64,000 nucleotides of DNA, taken from JANQJA01 sp047947185. GTDB taxonomy: Bacteria > Pseudomonadota > Gammaproteobacteria > Pseudomonadales > Azotimanducaceae. The stretch spans positions 124,001 to 188,000 of the forward strand of contig CP170502.1 in NCBI GenBank assembly GCA_047947185.1, in the 5' to 3' direction. Positions within the stretch are counted from its first letter, which is position 1; each line of letters begins with the position of its first letter. Positions 33,787 to 41,853 of the stretch are shown one piece after another. Both the position numbers and the translations under genes were made by a program. The notes under the pieces were generated by a model that was given only the letters and a program-made list of their open reading frames with translations, was not told the DNA's origin and did no database searches.

Positions 33787-34563
33787 GTGTATCCCTTGGA
33801 ATACGAGTTATCGCTGCTTGGTATCAGTGCACTGCTGGTAGCCGGTTTGATCGGCGGCTTTATCAACACCCTGGCGGGTGGTGGCTCTATGCTGACCCTG
33901 CCAGCGTTGATGATGCTGGGCATGCCTGCGGATGTCGCCAATGCAACCAACAGGATCGGCGTGCTGCTCCAGTCACTGACGGGGGTCAAGGGCTTCAGGG
34001 ACGCAGACCGGCTTGATACAGCGGCCGTGTTGCCGGTGCTGGTACCCACGCTCACCGGGTCGCTGGCGGGTGCGCTGCTGGCATCCTATCTGCCTGTCTG
34101 GTTGCTGAAGCCAACGCTGCTGACCGCGATGGTGGGTATGGCGCTTGTCATGCTGGTTTTTCCTGCTGTGGTGGCACCGCCGGTTGGTACGCCCGCTCAC
34201 CGTGTGCAGGACCGGCCCGCTGCAGCGCTGGGCCTGTTCCTGGCGGGTGCTTACGGTGGATTTGTACAGGCCGGCGTTGGTTTCCTGCTGATTGCCGCGC
34301 TGGCAGGCGGGCTTCGTTACGACCTGGTGCGCGGCAATGCGCTGAAGCTGGTGTGTACGGCAGCCTTCAGCGTGGTTGCACTCGTCGTGTTTGTTGCACG
34401 TGACCAGGTCCTCTGGCTGCCAGGATTGATTCTGGCAGCGGGTACCGTTGCCGGTGCGATGTTGAGTGTCAGGTTTGCAATTACCGTCGCGCAAACTACG
34501 TTAAAATGGCTCCTGTTTGTCATGGTCACTCTCACCTGTGGAGCGGCACTCTTTTTTGGTTGA
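33787..34563 (+). CDS. TauE/SafE (TSUP) family transporter
   Basis: 258-residue membrane protein with about eight helices in two homologous halves. The first half opens with LLVAGLIGGFINTLAGGGSM, carrying the conserved glycine-rich TSUP motif. The second has AGAYGGFVQAGVGFLLIAAL in the matching place. TSUP members export sulfite, sulfoacetate or other organic anions. No substrate evidence is available here, although a sulfite reductase is about 9 kb away. The start is taken as GTG at 33787 and has no clear ribosome site. glnS begins 47 bases after its stop. Confidence 0.85.
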   Translation: MYPLEYELSLLGISALLVAGLIGGFINTLAGGGSMLTLPALMMLGMPADVANATNRIGVLLQSLTGVKGFRDADRLDTAAVLPVLVPTLTGSLAGALLASYLPVWLLKPTLLTAMVGMALVMLVFPAVVAPPVGTPAHRVQDRPAAALGLFLAGAYGGFVQAGVGFLLIAALAGGLRYDLVRGNALKLVCTAAFSVVALVVFVARDQVLWLPGLILAAGTVAGAMLSVRFAITVAQTTLKWLLFVMVTLTCGAALFFG

Positions 34564-34610
34564 AGCCCGGCGATCTATCGCCCTGTCACTTTGGATAACC
34601 CGATAATCAA

Positions 34611-36293
34611 ATGAACGACGCGCAAGACAAGTATCCACCCAATTTTATTCGGAACATAATCGCGGAAGACGTCGCCAATGGAAAAAACGGTGGCCAGGTC
34701 ATCACGCGGTTTCCGCCCGAACCCAACGGCTACCTGCACATCGGTCATGCCAAGGCCATCTGCCTTTCTTTTGGCATGGCAGAAGAATTTGGTGGTCGGA
34801 CGAACCTCCGCTTTGATGACACCAACCCGCTGAAAGAAAGCACCGAGTTTATGGACTCCATGAAAGAAGACATCACCTGGCTGGGTTTTACCTGGAGTGA
34901 GGAACGTAATGCGTCGGACTATTTTGAAGAACTCTACCAGTTTGCCGAACGCCTCATCGTGGAATCAAAAGCCTATGTGGATTCACTGAGCGCTGATGAC
35001 ATCCGTGCCTATCGTGGCACATTGACGTCGCCGGGCAGGGAGAGTCCCTATCGCAACCGCCCGGTTGAGGAAAACCTCAACCTGTTCCGCCGGATGCGTG
35101 CCGGCGAATTTGCCGACGGTGAACACGTGCTGCGACTGAAGATTGACATGGCTTCACCCAACATCAACATGCGTGATCCGACTATTTATCGAATCCGCCA
35201 CGTGCACCATCACCAGACGGGTGACAAGTGGTGTATCTACCCCATGTATGACTATACACACTGTATCTCGGATTCCCTCGAGGGTATTACCCATTCACTC
35301 TGTGACCTGAGTTTTGAAGACCATCGGCCACTTTACGACTGGGTGCTTGATGAGCTCGCCATGAACTGCCACCCCCAGCAGATTGAGTTCTCCAGGCTTA
35401 ACCTGCAGTACACGGTAATGAGCAAACGCAAGTTGAAACAGCTGGTTGAAAATGGCCTGGTTGATGGCTGGGACGATCCGCGTTTACCTACAATTGCGGG
35501 CTTGCGGCGACGCGGTTATACCCCTGGTGCCATCCGGGATTTCTGTCGCCGCATTGGTGTCACCAAGAGTGACAACAATGTTGAACTGGCGATGCTCGAA
35601 AGCTGTATCCGGGACGACCTGGATGAACGGGCGCCAAGGGTGATGGGGGTGATAAACCCGTTAAAGGTGGTCATCGAGAACTGGCCCGCAGACAGGGTCG
35701 AGATGCTGCGCCTCGCCAACCACCCGAAAGATGAATCAATGGGACATCGGGAAGTGCCTTTTACCCGCGAGGTCTGGATTGATCGCGACGATTTTCGTGA
35801 GGAGGCAAACCGCAAGTACAAGCGGCTGGTGCTGGGCGGGGAAGTGCGATTGCGAGGCGGTTACGTGATCCGCGCGGACAGTCTTGTCAGGAATGAAGCA
35901 GGTGAGATTGTTGAGGTGCGCTGTTCCCATGACCCGGACACGCTCGGCAGGAACCCGGAAGGCCGCAAGGTTCGCGGTGTGATTCACTGGGTATCGGTTG
36001 AACATGGGTTGCCGGCGGAGATTCGGTTGTACCAGCCGCTTTTTACCGTGGATTTTCCCGATGCCTCGGACCGGGACTATGTTGATTTGATGAACCCGGA
36101 ATCCCTGGTATCTGCCACCGGTTTTGTTGAGCCCGCCCTGGCCGATGCGACACCAGCAGAGCGTTTCCAGTTCGAACGGGAAGGGTACTTCTGCCTGGAC
36201 AACAGACATTCGAGACCCGATGCACTGGTCTTTAACCGCGTGGTTGGATTGCGCGACACCTGGTCAAAAATCGAACAAAAAGAGTCATTATGA
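34611..36293 (+). CDS. glnS: Glutaminyl-tRNA synthetase
   Basis: Class I synthetase charging tRNA-Gln. The 560 residues contain the HIGH motif in PPEPNGYLHIGHAKAI (about 37-52), the eukaryote-derived GlnRS/GluRS catalytic core, and a KMSKS-like VMSKRKLKQL near 270. Two anticodon-binding beta-barrels follow. GATAAT and GATAAC boxes lie immediately before the ATG, with no evident Shine-Dalgarno, so the leader may be very short. The stop overlaps the start of the AICAR formyltransferase by four bases (ATGA), an unexpected partner. Confidence 0.97.
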   Translation: MNDAQDKYPPNFIRNIIAEDVANGKNGGQVITRFPPEPNGYLHIGHAKAICLSFGMAEEFGGRTNLRFDDTNPLKESTEFMDSMKEDITWLGFTWSEERNASDYFEELYQFAERLIVESKAYVDSLSADDIRAYRGTLTSPGRESPYRNRPVEENLNLFRRMRAGEFADGEHVLRLKIDMASPNINMRDPTIYRIRHVHHHQTGDKWCIYPMYDYTHCISDSLEGITHSLCDLSFEDHRPLYDWVLDELAMNCHPQQIEFSRLNLQYTVMSKRKLKQLVENGLVDGWDDPRLPTIAGLRRRGYTPGAIRDFCRRIGVTKSDNNVELAMLESCIRDDLDERAPRVMGVINPLKVVIENWPADRVEMLRLANHPKDESMGHREVPFTREVWIDRDDFREEANRKYKRLVLGGEVRLRGGYVIRADSLVRNEAGEIVEVRCSHDPDTLGRNPEGRKVRGVIHWVSVEHGLPAEIRLYQPLFTVDFPDASDRDYVDLMNPESLVSATGFVEPALADATPAERFQFEREGYFCLDNRHSRPDALVFNRVVGLRDTWSKIEQKESL

Positions 36294-37435
36294 GTCGAAT
36301 TCCCCTCAAATATGGCGTTAACCCGCACCAGGGTAATGCTGCAGTAATCAACGACAGTGCGCCACTCACGGTGAAGAATGGCCAGCCGGGTTACATTAAC
36401 CTGCTGGACGCACTGACGGCCTGGCAACTGGTGATGGAAATGAAATCGGCCACCGGCAAAGCCGCGGCAGCCTCATTCAAGCACGTCAGCCCCGCGGGGG
36501 CTGCCATCGAAAAACCCCTTGACGAGGTATTCCTGCGGTCCCAGTTTCTGCCGGTGCGTGACTACTCCCCGGTTGCGACGGCTTATGCGCGGGCCAGGGG
36601 GGGTGACCGCATGTGTTCATTTGGTGATGCGGTGGCGGTCAGTGAGGTGGTCGACGTATCGCTCGCCAACCTGCTCAAGGCGGAAGTGTCCGATCTGCTC
36701 ATCGCGCCAGGTTTTGAGCCGGAGGCACTGTCAATCCTCAAGGCGAAGAAGGGCGGCAACTACCTGCTGCTGCAGATGGACCCCAACTATGTACCGCCCG
36801 CCGTCGAACGCCGCGAGCTGTTTGGCTTCACTTTTGAACAGGACCGGAACAACGCGCGTATTGATGCTTCGCTGTTCAAGGGGGCACCCGATGATGTCGT
36901 GGAGACACTGATTGTCGCGACCCTGGCATTGAAGTATGCCCAGTCAAACAGTGTCTGTGTGGGATATGACGGCCAGGTCATTGGCCTGGGCGCCGGCCAG
37001 CAATCGCGGATACACTGCACGCGGCTCGCCTGTGACAAGGCGGAGAAGTGGATGCTGCAATTTCATCCGGCAGTACTGGCGCTGGACTTCAAACCGGGAC
37101 TGAAGAAGCCAGACCGGGCCAACATTGTTGACCAGTTCCTTTTGTTTGACGAATTGTCAGCGGCTGAGCAGGCCGAGATGCAGGCTGGCCTTGGTGTCCT
37201 GCCGACACCCCTGGATGCTGAAACGAGGCGATCCTGGATCGGTACTTTTGACATGCTGTGCCTGTCTTCGGATGCCTATATCCCGTTCCGCGACAATATT
37301 GATCGTGCCGCCAAGAGCAACATCAGGGTGATTGCCCATCCTGGTGGCTCGGTCAGGGATGAAATTGTCCAGTCTGCCTGTGACCAGTACGGCATCAGGC
37401 TGGTTGAGACCGGTGTCCGCTGTTTCCTGCACTAG
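36290..37435 (+). CDS. Stand-alone AICAR formyltransferase (eukaryote-like PurH C-terminal domain)
   Basis: Transfers a formyl group from 10-formyl-THF to AICAR (ZMP), the penultimate purine step. The 381 residues correspond only to the transformylase half of PurH, without the N-terminal IMP cyclohydrolase domain (about 200 residues). The catalytic Lys-His pair is K64-H65 in SFKHVSPAGAA. From memory, stretches such as YARARGGDRMCSFGD, VSDLLIAPGFEPEAL and GAGQQSRIHCTRLA resemble the human bifunctional enzyme ATIC more than the bacterial AVVKHANPCG-type PurH. It is translationally coupled to glnS (ATGA). IMP cyclohydrolase would have to be supplied by a separate gene outside this window. Confidence 0.9.
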   Translation: MSRIPLKYGVNPHQGNAAVINDSAPLTVKNGQPGYINLLDALTAWQLVMEMKSATGKAAAASFKHVSPAGAAIEKPLDEVFLRSQFLPVRDYSPVATAYARARGGDRMCSFGDAVAVSEVVDVSLANLLKAEVSDLLIAPGFEPEALSILKAKKGGNYLLLQMDPNYVPPAVERRELFGFTFEQDRNNARIDASLFKGAPDDVVETLIVATLALKYAQSNSVCVGYDGQVIGLGAGQQSRIHCTRLACDKAEKWMLQFHPAVLALDFKPGLKKPDRANIVDQFLLFDELSAAEQAEMQAGLGVLPTPLDAETRRSWIGTFDMLCLSSDAYIPFRDNIDRAAKSNIRVIAHPGGSVRDEIVQSACDQYGIRLVETGVRCFLH

Positions 37436-37502
37436 GAGCGACAACGGCAGGCAGACGGCAGGATCCCGTGAATCCGGCCAGAACATATAAGGGAGTAACG
37501 AG

Positions 37503-38354
37503 ATGAAAATTGGACTGATACCCGTCAACATTGGTGTTGCCTCTGCCGCGCAGATGACCGGGCTGGCGCAACTGGCCGAATCGGTTGGCATCGAGTCCGT
37601 GTGGACATTCGAACACGTGATTGTGCCGGTTGATTATGAATCCAGGTATCCCTACAACGAAAGCGGCAAAATGGGTGCCGCGCCCGAGTCTGTGATGGTT
37701 GACCCGCTGATTGCCTTAACAGCCATTGCCGCGGTCACCAGGACCCTTCGCCTCGGTACCGGGGTCAATATCCTGTCCCAGGCCAATCCCCTGTACGTCG
37801 CCAAGCAGACGGCAAGCCTTGACATGATCTCCGGCGGGCGCTTTATGCTGGGTGTTGGCATTGGCTGGCTGCGGGAAGAATTTGAGGCTGTGGGCACACC
37901 CTTTGAGAAGCGGGGTGCACGGTTTGATGACTATGTCTCGGCCATGCGCAAGGTCTGGTCCGGTGAGGTGGTGCAGCACCAGAGCGAGTTTATCAACTGG
38001 CATGATTTCAAGAGTTATCCCCTGCCAGTGCAGAACCCTATGCCTGTCGTGATCGGCGGTATCAAGGGAAAAATCCACGAGCGTATTGCGCGCCACGGTA
38101 ATGGCTGGTTTGCGCCCACCTCAGATCCGGCTGAGCTGTCGGTACATCTCGACAAGATCCGTTCTGCCTGTGATGCGATTGGTCGCGACTTTAATGAGAT
38201 TGAGATTACCTGCATGTGGCCGGGGCAGGGCGGCAGGGAAGCCGTCGCCGTGCTGGAACAAGCCGGCTGCCACCGGCTTGTTGTGCCCCTGTTTGCACTG
38301 GGTCCGGACCCTGTTGAGGGTATCAACAGGCTGGCGGAAACGGTGATCAACTGA
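37503..38354 (+). CDS. LLM-class flavin/F420-dependent oxidoreductase
   Basis: 283-residue TIM-barrel oxidoreductase of the bacterial luciferase-like monooxygenase superfamily. Recognisable are VWTFEHVIVPVDYESRYPYN in the N-terminal part, LRLGTGVNILSQANPLYVAK, and GGRFMLGVGIGWLREEFEAV near 115-135. The latter is typical of the F420-associated TIGR03619-like group. Whether it uses FMN or F420 cannot be decided. GGGAG precedes the ATG. The next gene starts one base after its stop, so they are probably translated together. The substrate is unknown. Confidence 0.82.
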   Translation: MKIGLIPVNIGVASAAQMTGLAQLAESVGIESVWTFEHVIVPVDYESRYPYNESGKMGAAPESVMVDPLIALTAIAAVTRTLRLGTGVNILSQANPLYVAKQTASLDMISGGRFMLGVGIGWLREEFEAVGTPFEKRGARFDDYVSAMRKVWSGEVVQHQSEFINWHDFKSYPLPVQNPMPVVIGGIKGKIHERIARHGNGWFAPTSDPAELSVHLDKIRSACDAIGRDFNEIEITCMWPGQGGREAVAVLEQAGCHRLVVPLFALGPDPVEGINRLAETVIN

Positions 38355-38355
38355 C

Positions 38356-39303
38356 ATGACCACAAGCCTGGCGGACATTCGTGCTGCGCATCAGCGCATT
38401 GGCAGCCATATCCACAGGACGCCGGTGCTGACCAGCGAGTTGATCAACCGGGCCGTCGGCGCAACGCTGTACTTCAAGTGCGAAAACCTGCAGAAGGCCG
38501 GTGCTTTCAAGGCGCGTGGGGCTGCCAACGCCGTGTTCCTGTTGTCAGCACCTGAAGCAGCGGCAGGTGTGGCGACACATTCTTCCGGCAATCACGGTGC
38601 AGCCCTTGCCCGTGCGGCCCAGTTGCGTGGCATTCCTGCCTATATTGTTGTTCCCAGCAACGCCAAATCGGTCAAGAAAGCGGCCATCAGGGAATATGGT
38701 GGGCAGGTGATTGAGTGTGAGCCTACCCTCGCCGCACGGGAAGAAACGCTGGCACGGGTGGTTGCGGACACCGGCGCCAATTTTGTGCCGCCCTACGACG
38801 ATGATCGCGTGATTGCCGGGCAGGGAACAGCGATGCTTGAACTGGCCGAGCAGGTGCCCGGGCTGGATCAGGTTGTAGTACCGGTCGGCGGTGGTGGCCT
38901 GCTCGCGGGGGTGGCACTGGTCTGCGAAGCGTTGGGAATCAGCGTCTACGGGGCTGAGCCGGTTGGTGCGGATGATGCCTGCCGTTCACTCGCGACGGGG
39001 GTCCGGGTCACCAGTCAACAGCCCGACACCATTGCGGACGGTCTGCTGACGACGCTTGGTGAGAAAAATTTTGAGATTATCCGACGACTGGTAACGGGTG
39101 TATTGCTGGCCGGTGACGCCGACATTGTCCTTGCCATGCGGCTTCTCTGGTCCAGGATGAAGCTGGTTGTTGAGCCTTCCGCTGCGATTACGCTGGCGGT
39201 GATCCAGCAACATCCGGATATTTTCCGCGGCAGGCGCGTGGGCGTGATCCTGACAGGCGGCAATGTGGACCTGGATCACCTGCCATTTGGTGGTGTGCAC
39301 TAA
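38356..39303 (+). CDS. Threonine/serine dehydratase-like PLP enzyme
   Basis: 315-residue fold-type II PLP enzyme, close in pattern to catabolic threonine dehydratase and serine racemase. The Schiff-base Lys lies in NLQKAGAFKARGAANAV near 52. The substrate loop is SSGNHGAALARAAQLRG near 76. The phosphate-binding glycine loop is VVPVGGGGLLAGVAL near 178. There is no C-terminal ACT regulatory domain, so it is the short catabolic/racemase type. Deamination of threonine to 2-oxobutyrate or of serine to pyruvate is the likely reaction. It follows the LLM gene by one base. Confidence 0.85.
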   Translation: MTTSLADIRAAHQRIGSHIHRTPVLTSELINRAVGATLYFKCENLQKAGAFKARGAANAVFLLSAPEAAAGVATHSSGNHGAALARAAQLRGIPAYIVVPSNAKSVKKAAIREYGGQVIECEPTLAAREETLARVVADTGANFVPPYDDDRVIAGQGTAMLELAEQVPGLDQVVVPVGGGGLLAGVALVCEALGISVYGAEPVGADDACRSLATGVRVTSQQPDTIADGLLTTLGEKNFEIIRRLVTGVLLAGDADIVLAMRLLWSRMKLVVEPSAAITLAVIQQHPDIFRGRRVGVILTGGNVDLDHLPFGGVH

Positions 39304-39360
39304 ACAGGGCCCGTTCAGGCGCTGCGCCCTACTTGATCTCAATGTTCACAGCAGACGCCT

Positions 39361-39960
39361 TCAGATGGCAATAAGCCAGATCACCGCCCCAATGGAATAG
39401 CCAAGGACCTGGCCGCGGTCCCCTGACCCGTTGGCGAGCCCCTCGTTCAGTTCAGCCTGGGGGTCACCACCACGCCAGGCGCGGTGGACAATGGGTGCTT
39501 CAAACAGCGTGGCACTGATGGCCCGCGCCACGGCAACGGCAAACAGGGTCACGCGGCCCCAGTTATCCAGCGGCACCGCCAGCAGGATGATGGCAACCAG
39601 CAGCCAGCTCCCGGCGAGCCCGCCCAGGCTCATCGCCAGAAATTGTTCGCGGGTGTTCCGGTCGAACCGGAAACCAAAGATAAACTGACTGGTTGGCGTC
39701 TGCACCAAAGGCGAATAGGCGCCGGACAGTCGGGCACCCGTGAAATGCCCCCATTCATGCATGAGGATCGACAGTATGCTGGCCGCCACAACAGCGTTGA
39801 TGACGGAAACGATATGTGCAATCGCGAGGTCTGTCTGGATTGCCCAGGCGTCAGCTGCGCCAAACAGGGTGATTGCGCCCAGGAAGGCAAGACCGTGCCA
39901 GGCACCGACCCGGCGAAAGCGTTCGCCATCGGTAAGTTTTGCTGTTGCGGTGTCTGACAT
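39361..39960 (-). CDS. Membrane protein with HEWGH zinc-metalloprotease motif
   Basis: 199 residues with about five membrane helices. The second helix ends in ILSILMHEWGHFTGARLSG, a textbook HExxH zinc site positioned as in M50 (site-2) intramembrane proteases. The later NPDG-like third-ligand motif is not evident, so activity is uncertain. Other helices are GLAGSWLLVAIILLAVPL and VLGYSIGAVIWLIAI. It is the last gene of a leftward group (phhB, methyltransferase, IalB-like, this gene), each separated by 3 to 36 bases. Function unknown. Confidence 0.65.
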   Translation of the reverse strand: MSDTATAKLTDGERFRRVGAWHGLAFLGAITLFGAADAWAIQTDLAIAHIVSVINAVVAASILSILMHEWGHFTGARLSGAYSPLVQTPTSQFIFGFRFDRNTREQFLAMSLGGLAGSWLLVAIILLAVPLDNWGRVTLFAVAVARAISATLFEAPIVHRAWRGGDPQAELNEGLANGSGDRGQVLGYSIGAVIWLIAI

Positions 39961-39992
39961 GGTTACTGCTCCGGTGCTGTTTCTTTAACCTG

Positions 39993-40535
39993 TTACTGTT
40001 TCTGTTGTTGTAACGGTACCAGTGAATTGAAGGCTTTGGTAAATCCGTCCAGCGAGAGGGGCAGGGACACGTTCTGCGTGGCGGTTGCGCCAAACACCAG
40101 TTTTGCTGCTTTACCTTTCTTGAGTTTGTCGACAAAAGCCTCGGTCATGGCCAGCAGTCCGAGGCAACCGCTGCCATCACAGCGCTGTACGGTTGCGGTC
40201 AGCCCTTCCTCGCTGTCGTCAACAAAAATTGAGATGCCGCGCGGCAGGAAAATGCCCAGCGGTGCCGTGAGATACATGATGGGGCGTTCATTGTCAGCCA
40301 CGTAGCCGACGGCGGTCTGGAACACCAGCTGGCCGGACTCGTTCTGGTTGGCCGACTGGACAATCTGGCAGACCGTCGCCCCTTCGGGATTCGATGAACA
40401 GATCCGGGACCAGTCACCAAAGGTTGCCTCGACCCGCTGCGCAGGTGCCGTTCCGGCAGCCTGCTGTTCCGCCTGGGTGGCCATCGTGGTTGCTGCCAGC
40501 ACCAATGCCAGCATACCAGAAACAAAATGTCTCAT
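39993..40535 (-). CDS. Invasion-associated locus B (IalB) family exported protein
   Basis: 180 residues from the ATG at 40535 (an ATG five codons earlier is possible). The signal peptide is RHFVSGMLALVLAATTMATQA. The mature part has the IalB-family pattern EATFGDWSRICSSN, VCQIVQS and a C-terminal Cys pair (VQRCDGSGCLGLLAM) likely to form a disulphide. IalB-like proteins are periplasmic or outer-membrane associated and common outside pathogens, so the name does not imply virulence here. It ends in Gln/Lys-rich LVPLQQQKQ. Confidence 0.85.
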   Translation of the reverse strand: MRHFVSGMLALVLAATTMATQAEQQAAGTAPAQRVEATFGDWSRICSSNPEGATVCQIVQSANQNESGQLVFQTAVGYVADNERPIMYLTAPLGIFLPRGISIFVDDSEEGLTATVQRCDGSGCLGLLAMTEAFVDKLKKGKAAKLVFGATATQNVSLPLSLDGFTKAFNSLVPLQQQKQ

Positions 40536-40571
40536 TGGATATCCATTCAATGCGTCAGAAACCGCATATTA

Positions 40572-41201
40572 TCACGTGATGGTGTCACTTTTTGAGCCGA
40601 CCACCAGCCAGAGCGGGTCAGCATCCGGTGGCGATCGGTCGATGATCTCAATCTGGTCGATTCCGGCGAGGTTCATGTAGGACGCCACCAGACGGCAGCG
40701 GTCTGCCGGTGGCAGCACCTGGAATGCGTAAATGGCCTTGGTTGGGAACAGTCGATGTGACATCGCCACCACACATCGCCCCCGGGTGGCAAGCACACGC
40801 GCGATCTCCCTGAAAACATCAAAGGGTCGGGTCAGGTACTGGACGGAGACCGTCATCAGCACCACGTCAAACTGATGATCGGGCCAGGGCAGAACAGGGT
40901 CTTCGTTCAGGTCCTGCACGACAAAGTCCTCGAGCCGCTCGTTCCGTGCAAGTTCAGCCTGATTCATGCCGTGGCCTGAAACCCGCTCGTAGGAGACCTC
41001 GGGTGGCAGGTGAGAAATCCAGGAGGACATCAGGTCAAGCAGCCGGTCGCTTGGGCTGAGTACTTCCCGATAGAAGTCTGTCAGCGCCGCAATGGTCGCG
41101 TCATCAATATGGGTTGTGAGGCGGGCTTCGTGGTAAAACAGGGAATCTGGAGACTCGTCCTGACGGGCAAAAAACTGTTCGGGCAGGTCAGGGGTGCTCA
41201 C
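40572..41201 (-). CDS. SAM-dependent methyltransferase, unknown substrate
   Basis: 209-residue class I methyltransferase. Motif I is altered, reading LSPSDRLLDLMSSWISHLP. The motif II/III region is DHQFDVVLMTVSVQYLTRPF, followed by the post-strand VLATRGRCVVAMSHRLFPTKAI. This composition occurs in methyltransferases annotated only by domain. It begins three bases after the phhB stop on the same strand, implying co-expression. A pterin-linked role is possible but not supported by sequence. Confidence 0.8.
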   Translation of the reverse strand: MSTPDLPEQFFARQDESPDSLFYHEARLTTHIDDATIAALTDFYREVLSPSDRLLDLMSSWISHLPPEVSYERVSGHGMNQAELARNERLEDFVVQDLNEDPVLPWPDHQFDVVLMTVSVQYLTRPFDVFREIARVLATRGRCVVAMSHRLFPTKAIYAFQVLPPADRCRLVASYMNLAGIDQIEIIDRSPPDADPLWLVVGSKSDTIT

Positions 41202-41204
41202 AAT

Positions 41205-41567
41205 TCAGGTCCTTGCCGCTGTGTTGTAAAGGGCATCCGTCTCCCGGGCCAGCAGAAAATCATTGGCAGCGATCCCTCCAGCGGTGTGGGTCCACCAGAC
41301 AACCGTTGCTCGGCCGTACTCAATTGTAAGCGCGGGATGGTGATCAAACTGTTCTGCCAGTTCACAAACCCTGTTGGCAAACGCCATGGCCTCAACAAAA
41401 TTGTTGAAGCGGTAGCCCCTGACCAGAGCGTCAGGATTTCTTGCTTCAACCTGCCAGGCATTACCGAGTTCGTTCAGTAGGCGCGCGCGTTGATCTCTTG
41501 GCAAAGGGGTTTCTACAGTGCCCGTTTCAAATATCAGATCAGCCAGTGTCAGTGTTTGCCCTGTCAT
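41205..41567 (-). CDS. phhB: Pterin-4a-carbinolamine dehydratase
   Basis: Dehydrates 4a-hydroxytetrahydrobiopterin so that the pterin cofactor of phenylalanine hydroxylase can be recycled. The 120 residues contain the full family signature: FNNFVEAMAFANRVCELAEQ, then DHHPALTIEYGRATVVWWTH with the active-site His residues, and THTAGGIAANDFLLA. No phenylalanine hydroxylase gene is in the window. It is the first gene of the leftward phhB-methyltransferase group and is divergent from the glyA riboswitch and promoter. Confidence 0.93.
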   Translation of the reverse strand: MTGQTLTLADLIFETGTVETPLPRDQRARLLNELGNAWQVEARNPDALVRGYRFNNFVEAMAFANRVCELAEQFDHHPALTIEYGRATVVWWTHTAGGIAANDFLLARETDALYNTAART

Positions 41568-41669
41568 TGTTTCAGCCTGCTTCCGTGGTGCTTCCTATCT
41601 TGACGGCTCGCGGGGTGCAGTCAAGGGGGTGGATGAGCAGCGTTGGGTTTCAGTATGAGGATTTCCGGT

Positions 41670-41697
41670 TTGCATTTGGAGGGTGCATGTTTAGAAT
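41670..41697 (+). promoter_or_regulatory. Promoter of the glyA leader
   Basis: -35 TTGCAT (41670-41675), 16-bp spacer, -10 TAGAAT (41692-41697). Transcription would start near 41704, at the first bases of the riboswitch aptamer. Confidence 0.6.
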
Positions 41698-41699
41698 CT

Positions 41700-41826
41700 G
41701 GGCCTCACGCAACTGGCGATAGTCCCGGTCGCAGCTTTTTTGCTTGCGAACCTGCCGGGCAAAGGTGGAAATAACCACCGGGAAGCGTAACTGTGTTTGC
41801 CATTGATGCCGCTCGCCTGGGCGCTT
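41700..41826 (+). ncRNA. ZTP riboswitch (pfl motif) upstream of glyA
   Basis: The leader contains the conserved parts of the pfl/ZTP aptamer in order. ACTGGCG (41712-41718) is the first core strand. The hairpin GGTGG-AAATAA-CCACC (41764-41779) runs directly into GGGAAGCG. After a variable linker comes CCGCTCGCCTGGGC (41809-41822), the invariant 3' hairpin/pseudoknot block ending GCCTGGGC. This motif binds ZMP/ZTP, which accumulates when 10-formyl-THF is scarce, and is known to control glyA, folD and purine genes. The glyA start lies 31 bases after the aptamer. I see no terminator, so control is probably at translation through GGGAG. Confidence 0.87.
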
Positions 41827-41853
41827 TAACCGAATCTACGCGGGAGACTGCCC

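Noticed and set aside
33524..33841. 105-codon plus-strand frame between the HlyD and TauE/SafE genes
   Set aside because: It lacks a ribosome site and recognisable motifs and overlaps the transporter start.
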